Positions 56,229 through 64,000 of a DNA stretch of 64,000 nucleotides are shown in pieces. The notes below the pieces were generated by a model. It was given only the letters and a program-made list of their open reading frames with translations. It had not been told where the DNA came from and searched no databases. This DNA is from Mucilaginibacter sp. PAMC 26640 (GTDB taxonomy: Bacteria; Bacteroidota; Bacteroidia; Sphingobacteriales; Sphingobacteriaceae). The position numbers were made by a program, and so were the translations under genes. The stretch is taken from contig CP014773.1 in assembly GCA_001596135.1 (NCBI GenBank), forward strand, positions 4,030,001 through 4,094,000, written 5' to 3'. Position 1 is the stretch's first letter; each line of letters opens with the position of its first letter.

Positions 56229-57617
56229 TTACCCCATCGCCTCTTCCTCCACATGAACAATGATGGATTTTATCACCGTATCTAACTCTTCACCAGCCTG
56301 CTGTAATTTGCTGAGTGTTTCTTTGTCTACCTCATAATCATTAGCTTTTAAAACATTGATCAGACCCATAATGGAAGCTACAGGTTTGCGGATCTCATGC
56401 GACTGAACAAAAGCGATATTCTGTAACGCTTGATCCTTCTTCACGTTACTGATTATATTTAAACGATTATCTTTCCTTATCAGTCGATATTGCAAATAAA
56501 GAACAATAGTGAATACGATAAACAAAACACATCCTGCCACCACAATCAGCAGTTGCCTGTTTTTTTCAGATTGCTGGTGTCCCATTTCAGCAATAGCTTT
56601 ATCTTTTGTGGCGGTTTGATATTTGATCTCCAGTTCGCTCATCTTTACTTCATTCTGCCGCACTTTTAATGAGTCGCGCATTTTTTGGGCGCGCAGAACA
56701 AGGTTAAGTGATGTTTTATAATCCTGCATGGCAACGTAGCAATCTTCCAGGTGCCCATAAAGTTCCATCTCGCGGTAAGGCTCTTTTATTTCTCTTGAAA
56801 TAGCTATCGCCTTATTCAAATAGTCCAATCCCTTTTGCTGCTCCCCCTTAAAGAACCAGGCTTGCCCTAACCAAGCGTAAGCATAAGTTAACGATCGTGG
56901 TTGGTTTAGTTTCCGGGCCAAAAATGCACCTTTGCCGGCGTAGTAAATCGCTTTATCAAAATCTTTTTTGTCCAGGTAATACTGCCCTACATTGTCGTAA
57001 AGCGGTATAGATACGCGCTCATACTTGCTATTGCTTTCAGCAATTTTCAAGGCCCTGATCTGGATATTGATTGAAGTATCCCGGACTGTATCCCTTCTTA
57101 CTTTCCTGATCGAATGCGTCAGCATCGCTTTTTGGCTCAGCGCACTGATGATCATCATAGTATCCTTATTTGTTGTTGCCCAGCTCAATGCGTTTTGCTG
57201 CGACTCAAATGCCTTTTTATAATTAGTATTTTCTTTATGCAGATTACTGATCAAACTATAAATCTGTGGATAGGCTTGGTTGATCTTGTTTTTATCGATG
57301 TCAGCCAGTGCTTTTATAGCCATGCCCATAGCCTGTTGATGATCGGCAGACATCCACAAGTAATGCGCTTTAAATAATTCGCTGTATACTACAGCGGTTT
57401 TATCATGGGTGTGCTCTGCAATTTTTGAAAGTTTTTCAGCTATTGCCAAAGCCGAATCTGCATGGGCACTTTGTAGATTTTTACCTTGTTTTATCAGTTG
57501 CTGTATTTGGGAATTATCAGATCCATTTACAGGCAGATAAACAGGCTTTTTCCTGCAAGAAAACATCGAGAATAATAGAGAAGCGATTATATAAACACGG
57601 ATGGCAAAAGCGGTCAT
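56229..57617 (-). CDS. TPR sensor protein with a lone histidine-kinase DHp segment
   Basis: A 462-aa protein. An N-terminal signal ends near FSC, perhaps a lipoprotein; about eight TPR-like helical repeats (residues ~40-330) lie in the periplasm; one membrane segment follows (IVVAGCVLFIVFTIVLYL, ~365-385). The C-terminus is a DHp helix pair with the phospho-acceptor motif SHEIRKPVASI and stops after VEEEAMG with no ATPase domain. No lesion is visible, so the short form appears natural. It may be a phospho-transfer partner or a decoy of other TPR kinases. Confidence 0.8.
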   Translation of the reverse strand: MTAFAIRVYIIASLLFSMFSCRKKPVYLPVNGSDNSQIQQLIKQGKNLQSAHADSALAIAEKLSKIAEHTHDKTAVVYSELFKAHYLWMSADHQQAMGMAIKALADIDKNKINQAYPQIYSLISNLHKENTNYKKAFESQQNALSWATTNKDTMMIISALSQKAMLTHSIRKVRRDTVRDTSINIQIRALKIAESNSKYERVSIPLYDNVGQYYLDKKDFDKAIYYAGKGAFLARKLNQPRSLTYAYAWLGQAWFFKGEQQKGLDYLNKAIAISREIKEPYREMELYGHLEDCYVAMQDYKTSLNLVLRAQKMRDSLKVRQNEVKMSELEIKYQTATKDKAIAEMGHQQSEKNRQLLIVVAGCVLFIVFTIVLYLQYRLIRKDNRLNIISNVKKDQALQNIAFVQSHEIRKPVASIMGLINVLKANDYEVDKETLSKLQQAGEELDTVIKSIIVHVEEEAMG

Positions 57618-57940
57618 AAGGGCCGGGCAGATTTAGGTGTTTTTGTGAGCATAAAACTAATAAAATTCATCAATAAATAAATGCCCTCATCAAATATTAC
57701 CTATCTGTCTTGTAGAATGTCTGTAACTTATAAAGTAAGATACCACCCAAGTTTAGTGAAGTAATTTTATTGGCGTAAACACAGTGCGATTAATAGAGAT
57801 TGAATTAGCTAATTTCAACCCATACGGCCATTTTGCATGCCAAATACTATCTTTTCACGCTCCGGGGTTTAATAGAAACACGCTTCATCGACAACCCAAT
57901 TCAGCATAAATCCTTATCTTAGCTGCATTACATATTACCT
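57618..57940. other. Divergent intergenic region upstream of rnr
   Basis: 323 bp between the TPR sensor and RNase R, which diverge. A/T-rich, no gene and no clear hairpin. It must hold both promoters; TATCTTAG near 57917 is a weak -7 candidate for rnr. Confidence 0.4.
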
Positions 57941-60082
57941 ATGTCTAAAAAGAAAAGTAAAGGCAATTCATCCATCAACAAAGTGCTTGCGCAAATGGTG
58001 TTGGATATATTCGAGCAGAACGGCAATACGCCACTTAATCATAAGCAAGTTTCTGCTAAACTTAATGTACGTGATCCTGATGCCCGCGACGTAATATTCG
58101 ACGTATTGAAAGAGGAGGCATTTAAAGGTGTTTTAAAAGAAATTACACCGGGAAAATTCCAGCTGCTTGAATTGAAAACCTTCGTGGAAGGTAAGGTAGA
58201 TCTGACCAATGATGGGTCCGCCTTTATCGTTACAGATGACCCTGCAGAAACCGATATTTTTGTGGCTCCGCGTAAACTACGCAACGCACTGAATGGCGAT
58301 CGTGTAAAAGTTTATGTTTACTCCGCCAGTAAAGGCAAACGGCAGGAAGGCGAGGTAATCGAGATCATCCAGCGCCACAAAATGGAGTTTACAGGTATCG
58401 TAAAACTCTCCGAACGCTTTGCTTTTTTCATTCCGGATGACCGTAAGATGATGCACGATATCTTCATCCCCATCACCGATCTGAACGGTGCCAAAAACGG
58501 GATTAAAGCGGTTGCTGAAATTACCGACTGGCCTGCCGGTGCAAAAAACCCAATCGGGCGAATTAAGCACGTTTTAGGTAATCAGGGTGAGAACGATACG
58601 GAGATGAACGCTATCCTGGCCGAATACGGCTTCCCGCTCTCCTTCCCCGCCGATGTGGAGAAAGATGCTGAAGAAATTCCGGCTGAGATCTCCAGTGAAG
58701 AAATTGCCAAACGCCGCGATTTTAGAGAGGTGCTTACTTTCACTATCGACCCGTTTGATGCGAAAGATTTTGATGATGCATTATCTTATAAAAAACTAGA
58801 GAACGGTAACTACGAAGTAGGCGTACATATTGCCGACGTATCACATTATATTATCCCCGACTCTGCATTAGATAAGGAAGCATACGAGCGCGGTACGTCT
58901 GTTTACCTGGTAGACAGGGTGATTCCGATGCTGCCAGAAAGACTATCAAACGGCCTGTGCTCACTCAGGCCAAAAGAAGATAAACTGTGTTTTTCAGCTG
59001 TATTTGAACTTGACTACAATGCCAATATAGTAGAACAATGGTTCGGCAGAACGGTGATCCATAGTGACAGGCGCTTTACCTATGAGGAAGTGCAGGATGT
59101 AATAGAAACCAAAACCGGCGACTATGTTGAAGAGATAGAAAAACTGAACGGACTGGCCTACAAACTGCGCGAACGCAAGTTTAAAGCGGGAGCCATCAGC
59201 TTTGAAACTACCGAGGTTAAATTCAAACTGGATGAAACCGGCAAGCCAACCGGTGTATATGTAAAAGAACGTAAAGATGCCCATAAGCTGATTGAAGATT
59301 TTATGCTGCTGGCTAATAAAAAGGTTGCAGAATATGTGAATAAGATGGGCAAAGGCAAGCATAAATACACTTTTGTTTACCGTGCTCACGACTCCCCTAA
59401 ACCTGATGCCCTGGCCAACTTTGCCCAGTTTGCAGCAAGGTTTGGGTATAAGATCAATACCAAGTCTGACAAGGAAACTGCAAAGTCCCTGAATTTTTTG
59501 ATGGAGGATGTTGAAGGGAAGAAAGAGCAAAACGTACTTACTCACCTGGCTATCAGGTCGATGGCGAAGGCTATCTACACCACAAAAACCAGCAGCCATT
59601 ACGGCTTAGCGTTCGACCATTACACCCATTTTACCTCGCCTATCCGGAGGTACCCCGATGTGATGGTGCATCGCCTGCTTTTTCATTACCTAAACGGTGG
59701 ACAAAGCGCCAATGCCGATCATTACGAAGAACTTTGCAAGCACAGCTCGCAAATGGAAAAGAAGGCGGCTGACGCCGAACGCTCGTCTGTTAAATACAAA
59801 CAGGCCGAGTACCTTAAAGACCAGGTGGGCAATACATTTACCGGCATTATCTCTGGTGTTACCGAATGGGGCATGTATGTGGAGATCATCGAAAATAAAT
59901 GCGAAGGCATGATTCGCCTGCGCGATATCAGCGATGATTTTTATACTTTAGACGAGAAAAATTATGCTATCATCGGCCAGCGAAAGAAGAAAATTTATCA
60001 ACTGGGCGATGAGGTTAGTATCAAAGTAAAAAATGTGGACCTGACCAAGAAACAAATAGATTTTAGTTTGGTACAGAGTTAA
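57941..60082 (+). CDS. rnr: Ribonuclease R
   Basis: A 713-aa 3'-5' exoribonuclease. Order of domains: helix-turn-helix (about 15-70), two cold-shock domains (to about 235), RNB catalytic domain (about 255-580, with DPFDAKDFDDALS carrying the catalytic Asps) and S1 (about 620-712). It degrades structured RNA and helps rRNA and mRNA turnover. Length and order are canonical. Confidence 0.96.
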   Translation: MSKKKSKGNSSINKVLAQMVLDIFEQNGNTPLNHKQVSAKLNVRDPDARDVIFDVLKEEAFKGVLKEITPGKFQLLELKTFVEGKVDLTNDGSAFIVTDDPAETDIFVAPRKLRNALNGDRVKVYVYSASKGKRQEGEVIEIIQRHKMEFTGIVKLSERFAFFIPDDRKMMHDIFIPITDLNGAKNGIKAVAEITDWPAGAKNPIGRIKHVLGNQGENDTEMNAILAEYGFPLSFPADVEKDAEEIPAEISSEEIAKRRDFREVLTFTIDPFDAKDFDDALSYKKLENGNYEVGVHIADVSHYIIPDSALDKEAYERGTSVYLVDRVIPMLPERLSNGLCSLRPKEDKLCFSAVFELDYNANIVEQWFGRTVIHSDRRFTYEEVQDVIETKTGDYVEEIEKLNGLAYKLRERKFKAGAISFETTEVKFKLDETGKPTGVYVKERKDAHKLIEDFMLLANKKVAEYVNKMGKGKHKYTFVYRAHDSPKPDALANFAQFAARFGYKINTKSDKETAKSLNFLMEDVEGKKEQNVLTHLAIRSMAKAIYTTKTSSHYGLAFDHYTHFTSPIRRYPDVMVHRLLFHYLNGGQSANADHYEELCKHSSQMEKKAADAERSSVKYKQAEYLKDQVGNTFTGIISGVTEWGMYVEIIENKCEGMIRLRDISDDFYTLDEKNYAIIGQRKKKIYQLGDEVSIKVKNVDLTKKQIDFSLVQS

Positions 60083-60160
60083 TGATTGATTTAGTGAATT
60101 ACTGATTTAGTGATTGTTGGAAAAAATATACCCCTAACATTTCACCCAGTCGACCCCCAA

Positions 60161-61126
60161 ATGAGAAAACTCGAAGATCTGCAAGCACTGATTGCTACAT
60201 CCGTTGCAAAATTAAAGTATCCACTTTACCCGGCGGAATTGTATGAACCGATAACCTACATATTAGCCATTGGCGGCAAACGTATGCGCCCTGCCTTGCT
60301 TTTGATGGCCTGCGACCTATTTGGCGGCGATGTTGAAGCTGCCTTACCTCCCGCTTTGGCTATTGAGGTGTTCCATAATTTCACGCTGATGCATGATGAT
60401 ATTATGGACAACGCTCCTAAGCGGCGCGGCCGCTCCACAGTACACGAAAAATGGAATCAAAATGTAGCTATCCTGAGCGGCGACGTGATGCTGATAGAGG
60501 GTTATAAACTAATGATGCAGGTTCGTAACGATATTTTGCGCCAGGTGCTGGATATTTTTAACGATACAGCAGTAGGCGTTTGCGAGGGACAACAGCTGGA
60601 TATGACGTTTGAGACCAGCAGTGACATCAGTATTGATGAATATATCAACATGATCCGCCTTAAAACTGCTGTAGTGTTAGGCGGGGCCCTAAAAATTGGT
60701 GCGCTCATCGGCGAAGCTGATCAAAAAGATGCCGATCTGTTATCCGTTTTTGGGATCAACCTCGGCATTGCTTTTCAATTGCAGGATGATATTCTGGACG
60801 TATACGGCGACCCGGAAAAATTTGGCAAGCAGGTTGGCGGCGATATCATCTCCAATAAAAAAACATATTTGCTGATCAAGGCGCTTGAATTAACAAGCAG
60901 TGCTGAACTGGATACATGGCTGGCTGCAAAGGAATTTAATGCCGCTGAGAAAGTAGCAGCAGTAACAGCTATATATAACGCTGCAGACGTACGCCGTTAT
61001 GCCGAAGATGAAATGCAGGCCTATGCTGAAAAAGCTTTTAAAGCACTGGAGCAGATCAATCTCCCCGAACAAAGCAAACAATATTTGCGCGACTTTGCCG
61101 ATGGGTTGCTGGTGAGGGAATATTAA
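60161..61126 (+). CDS. Polyprenyl synthetase (long-chain trans-prenyl diphosphate synthase)
   Basis: A 321-aa enzyme that makes the isoprenoid tail of menaquinone. First Asp-rich motif DDIMD (in LMHDDIMDNAP) and second DDILD (in QLQDDILDVYGD) bind Mg-diphosphate; GGKRMRP binds IPP. ATG at 60161 is chosen over the GTG at 60110. Chain length cannot be told from sequence alone. Confidence 0.93.
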   Translation: MRKLEDLQALIATSVAKLKYPLYPAELYEPITYILAIGGKRMRPALLLMACDLFGGDVEAALPPALAIEVFHNFTLMHDDIMDNAPKRRGRSTVHEKWNQNVAILSGDVMLIEGYKLMMQVRNDILRQVLDIFNDTAVGVCEGQQLDMTFETSSDISIDEYINMIRLKTAVVLGGALKIGALIGEADQKDADLLSVFGINLGIAFQLQDDILDVYGDPEKFGKQVGGDIISNKKTYLLIKALELTSSAELDTWLAAKEFNAAEKVAAVTAIYNAADVRRYAEDEMQAYAEKAFKALEQINLPEQSKQYLRDFADGLLVREY

Positions 61127-61136
61127 ATACACGGAG

Positions 61137-61550
61137 ATGAAAAAGTTATTACCTGCCGCTTTTCTGTTTGTGACGATAGTGAATGCTCACGCACAATCAC
61201 CGCAAGCAAAAACCGATTCGGTAAGTCCGCAAAATTCTTTCATCGAGTACGAAGTTTCTCCAAAGTTCCCCGGAGGTGAGGACGCTTTCAAAAATTTCAT
61301 TAAAGAAAATTTACGCTGGCCAAAAAACGACCCTCAAATAGAAGGCAAAGTTATTATCACTTTTATTATTCAGAAAGACGGAAGATTAACGAATTTCAAA
61401 ATTTTAAAAAGTCTTCGTCCGGCCTACAATAAAGAAGCATTGCGCATATTAAAAGCATCTCCAAAATGGACTCCCGGAATGCAGATGGGAAAACCGATAG
61501 TTGTGGCCTATACAGTGCCGATAATATTCAGCGCTGCAAAAAGTTATTAA
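61137..61550 (+). CDS. Secreted TonB C-terminal domain protein
   Basis: A 137-aa exported protein; signal peptide to about residue 20 (VNAHAQS). The rest is a TonB_C domain with PGGEDAFKNFIKENLRWP, EGKVIITFIIQKDGRL and KWTPGMQMGKP, as found in M56/TonB proteins of Bacteroidota. It has no membrane anchor, so it is a free periplasmic TonB-like domain. 10 bp after the prenyl synthase gene. Confidence 0.9.
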   Translation: MKKLLPAAFLFVTIVNAHAQSPQAKTDSVSPQNSFIEYEVSPKFPGGEDAFKNFIKENLRWPKNDPQIEGKVIITFIIQKDGRLTNFKILKSLRPAYNKEALRILKASPKWTPGMQMGKPIVVAYTVPIIFSAAKSY

Positions 61551-61624
61551 GCCTCCTGTACAAAAATAAGATTGTTAGATGTAGTTTCACACTTCCAATG
61601 AGCATCGAATATCCAAAAGAGAAA

Positions 61625-63226
61625 ATGAAAAAAACAATCTATACCCTAGCATTCGTAGCATCAACACTGGTTGTCTCCGCGCAAAAAAGCAAGATCACAT
61701 CCGGTGGCAAACTTAAACCCGAGCAGGCCAATGTGGATATCCGGCATTATACCATTGCCTTAGATGTTAACTTTGAGCAGAAGTCGATAGATGGATACAC
61801 TACCATAGATCTCATCACGGCCAAACCAACGCATGTATTGTTGTTTGATCTGTTGGATTCTTTGAATGTAAAACAGGTATCGATCAACGGCACGAAGGAA
61901 CCGTTTGAATATAAAAACAATATGATCACCATTAACACAGTAAAGGAATTGCCTGCAGGTAAGGCCAGTGTGAAAGTGATCTATGGCGGTAAGCCGCATG
62001 TGGCCGTCCGCCCGCCGTGGGATGATGGATTTACTTGGACGCGCGACTCCACCGGCCATAACTGGCTGGCCATCACCGCCGAGGGCACAGGCGGCAAAAT
62101 ATACTATCCTTGCAAAGATCACCCGTCTGATGAGCCAAATGAAGGTGCAGAATTGATCATTACCGTTCCAAAGGATTTGGTTGTTGCAGGACCTGGTATC
62201 TTGGTAAAGAAATCTACTAATGGCGATAAAGCTACCTTCCACTGGAAAACCAACTACACCATCAATAACTATAGCATACTGTTCAATGTAGGCGATTATA
62301 AACTGGTTAAACGCACTTACAAAAGCGTAGCCGGTCGTACCGTACCCATGGAGTTTTATGTACTGAATGAACATGCCGGCAAAGCAGCAAAGCTGATGGA
62401 CATCTGGGAGCAAACGATCCACGAGAAGGAAAAATATTTTGGCGAATATCCCTGGGCAAAAGAAAAAGCCGGTTTGGTAGAAACGCCCCACCTTGGTATG
62501 GAGCACCAAAGCATGGTGGCTTATGGCAATAAGTTCAGGTACGTAAAAGTTGGCGGTCAGGATTACGACTGGCTGCTGCACCATGAATTCGGTCACGAAT
62601 GGTGGGGCAACAAAGTTACCGCTATTGACTGGGCCGACTATTGGATCCATGAGGGGATCAATACTTATGCAGACGCGTTGTTTACTTTAGAGTTCGCAGG
62701 GAAGCCTGCTTACATCAAGCTATTCCAAAATTCAGTTAAGGGATTTCAGAATAAATTACCGATCGTATTGGGTAAAGATATCGACGAGGAATCTGCCTAT
62801 AACGGAGATATTTATGGCAAGGGCGGGTTCTTTATGCACACCCTTAACTATGTTATGGGCGATAGCCTGTTTTTCCCCACCCTAAAAGGTTTTGTCACCG
62901 ATCCGAATCATACCTACGATCACCTGAACAATACCGATGATGTGGAGCAATATTTCAGCAAGGCCTATGGCAAAAGCCTGAAACCTATGTTTGACCTCTA
63001 CCTGCGTACTACCAATAAGGTAGAGTTTGATATAGTAGCGCAACGACAAGAGGGCAAATATTTGATCAAACTTCAAAACCTGGATATGGCGTTACCGCTG
63101 GATGTTACTACGGATGCGGGTGTTCAACATGTTACGGTAACTGCCAAAGGAGTAAGCGTCACGAGCAAGACTATGCCGGTCATTGATGCGGACGGCTGGT
63201 ATTTTAAGAAGGTGAGCTATGAATAG
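61625..63226 (+). CDS. M1-family zinc aminopeptidase
   Basis: A 533-aa secreted peptidase. ATG at 61625 gives the signal peptide MKKTIYTLAFVASTLVVSAQ. Zinc site HEFGH (320-324) with the third ligand E343 (HExxH-x18-E). The substrate motif is LGMEHQS instead of GAMEN, as in many Bacteroidota members. It trims N-terminal residues from peptides in the periplasm. An in-frame extension to 61466 overlaps the TonB gene and lacks homology. Confidence 0.94.
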   Translation: MKKTIYTLAFVASTLVVSAQKSKITSGGKLKPEQANVDIRHYTIALDVNFEQKSIDGYTTIDLITAKPTHVLLFDLLDSLNVKQVSINGTKEPFEYKNNMITINTVKELPAGKASVKVIYGGKPHVAVRPPWDDGFTWTRDSTGHNWLAITAEGTGGKIYYPCKDHPSDEPNEGAELIITVPKDLVVAGPGILVKKSTNGDKATFHWKTNYTINNYSILFNVGDYKLVKRTYKSVAGRTVPMEFYVLNEHAGKAAKLMDIWEQTIHEKEKYFGEYPWAKEKAGLVETPHLGMEHQSMVAYGNKFRYVKVGGQDYDWLLHHEFGHEWWGNKVTAIDWADYWIHEGINTYADALFTLEFAGKPAYIKLFQNSVKGFQNKLPIVLGKDIDEESAYNGDIYGKGGFFMHTLNYVMGDSLFFPTLKGFVTDPNHTYDHLNNTDDVEQYFSKAYGKSLKPMFDLYLRTTNKVEFDIVAQRQEGKYLIKLQNLDMALPLDVTTDAGVQHVTVTAKGVSVTSKTMPVIDADGWYFKKVSYE

Positions 63227-63386
63227 ATCATAGCTCCAAATTCTCAGATTTTTGCAAGACTCGGCATAAGCTAAGAGCAAATTGGCGGATAAACAATCTC
63301 ACCCGAAGTAGTTGACTACTTATCCTACAAGATTGATTTGTTTTGGCAAGTCATGAAAAGGTTTATCACAGGAATAAAAGCATAAA

Positions 63387-63416
63387 AAAGCCCCGAATCA
63401 AACGATTCGAGGCTTT
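63387..63416 (-). terminator. Rho-independent terminator of the L21-L27 operon
   Basis: Stem AAAGCC-C-CGAATC/GATTCG-A-GGCTTT with one mismatch and a 4-nt loop, followed on the minus strand by TTTTTT. 25 bp after the rpmA stop. Confidence 0.8.
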
Positions 63417-63440
63417 CTCAATATTGTGAGCTTGCTAAAA

Positions 63441-63821
63441 TTATTCAGCAGCTGCTTCTTCTTTTTTAGCTTTTGGTGCCTTCTTAGCAACAGACTCTTC
63501 TGCAACGGGTGCAGCTTCAGCAGCAGCAACAGGTGCTGGTGCAAGGTCTTCCGCTACAGCTGAGATCTCAAAAGGAATAACAGAAACGTAAGAACGGTTA
63601 TCTGCTTTCTTTTTAAATACTACATGTCCGGCTGTTAAAGCAAATAAGGTATGATCCTTACCAATGCCTACGTTTAAACCCGGGTTATGTTTAGTACCAC
63701 GCTGACGAACGATGATGTTACCTGCAATAGCTGGTTGACCACCGAAAATTTTGATACCTAAACGCTTGCTATGTGATTCGCGGCCGTTTCTTGAACTACC
63801 GGCCCCTTTTTTGTGTGCCAT
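63441..63821 (-). CDS. rpmA: 50S ribosomal protein L27, with C-terminal extension
   Basis: A 126-aa protein. The first ~87 residues are textbook L27 ([38 protein letters not shown]). L27 is normally about 85-95 aa; here an extra ~40 residues rich in Ala, Lys, Glu and Pro follow ([20 protein letters not shown]). It sits in the peptidyl-transferase region via its N-terminus; the tail should hang outside. 50 bp after rplU. Confidence 0.96.
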   Translation of the reverse strand: MAHKKGAGSSRNGRESHSKRLGIKIFGGQPAIAGNIIVRQRGTKHNPGLNVGIGKDHTLFALTAGHVVFKKKADNRSYVSVIPFEISAVAEDLAPAPVAAAEAAPVAEESVAKKAPKAKKEEAAAE

Positions 63822-63871
63822 TTCTTAATTTCTTTTGTGAGCAGACGTTGATCGGCCCGGTTAAAATTTAA

Positions 63872-64000
63872 TTATAATGTGATACCTGTGATCTCGATCT
63901 TGGTAAATTGCTGACGGTGACCATTTTTCTTCTGGTAGCCTTTTCTTCTTTTCTTTTTGAAGATAATTACTTTATCACCTTTTAAATGAGACACGATCTT
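63872..64000 (-). CDS. rplU: 50S ribosomal protein L21, partial
   Basis: The C-terminal 42 residues are in the window: [20 protein letters not shown] then [17 protein letters not shown], the classic L21 ending, with stop at 63872-63874. The gene continues beyond the right edge. Confidence 0.95.
   Translation of the reverse strand, partial: KIVSHLKGDKVIIFKKKRRKGYQKKNGHRQQFTKIEITGITL

Noticed and set aside
58994-59599. 201-codon minus-strand frame inside rnr
   Set aside because: Antisense shadow of the RNase R catalytic domain.
1-64000. CRISPR array or direct-repeat array
   Set aside because: No regularly spaced repeats were seen; the only tandem array is the 11-bp repeat at 29311-29343.

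Overview
The window reads as a Bacteroidota chromosome, most likely a Sphingobacteriaceae member such as Mucilaginibacter or Pedobacter. This rests on gene content (LytS/LytTR pairs, RND pumps with a fused TolC, TlpA-type and beta-propeller lipoproteins, MobC-type coupling protein), promoters with a TAnnTTTG -7 element, A/T-rich spacers and few Shine-Dalgarno sites. Genus is inference; no rRNA is present.

Region 1 (1-13.7 kb) is mostly ordinary chromosome: an ABC exporter, a cold-shock protein, small stress-type proteins, a PRC-barrel protein, an OmpA-like protein, an MFS transporter, an encapsulated-ferritin-like protein without a visible encapsulin shell gene, bioB, mgtE, an Omp85-type barrel protein, a DEAD-box helicase, an amidase and a Crp-type regulator.

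Region 2 (14.7-23.3 kb) is one minus-strand operon: adaptor, a 1490-aa RND pump fused to its TolC channel, a barrel protein, a DUF2147-like protein, and a LytS/LytTR two-component system.

Region 3 (23.3-42.0 kb) is accessory. After an orphan terminator and a decayed IS630-family element comes a second tripartite pump operon (adaptor, RND, TolC), whose RND gene is split by a gained copy of an 11-bp tandem repeat. Divergent from it is a short, well-expressed-looking gene for a secreted 4-cysteine peptide with its own promoter and terminator. A beta-propeller lipoprotein, a CxxC lipoprotein, a highly divergent RND protein, a LytTR regulator with a defective receiver, a TPR-TlpA protein and a LytS/LytTR pair follow. 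I read this as a candidate export, folding and signalling cassette for the small peptide. It is the best candidate for an undescribed system here.

Region 4 (42.1-48.7 kb) is a gene graveyard next to tRNA-His: an IS4/IS50-like element with a broken transposase, an IS630 scrap, a broken CHAT-domain protease with a Trypco1-like partner, a mini-element with IS21-type ends, a broken XRE regulator, a 5'-truncated MobC/TraG coupling protein, and a serine recombinase that lost its catalytic domain and now ends inside the tRNA gene. This looks like a collapsed integrative element that carried a conflict system.

Region 5 (48.8-64.0 kb) returns to intact core genes: a copper-type P1B ATPase, RNase H, a YfcE-like phosphoesterase, TrmN6, PBP1C, a PolB-type exonuclease, a TPR protein with only the phospho-acceptor part of a histidine kinase, RNase R, polyprenyl synthase, a TonB-like protein, an M1 peptidase, and the L27/L21 ribosomal protein genes running off the right edge.
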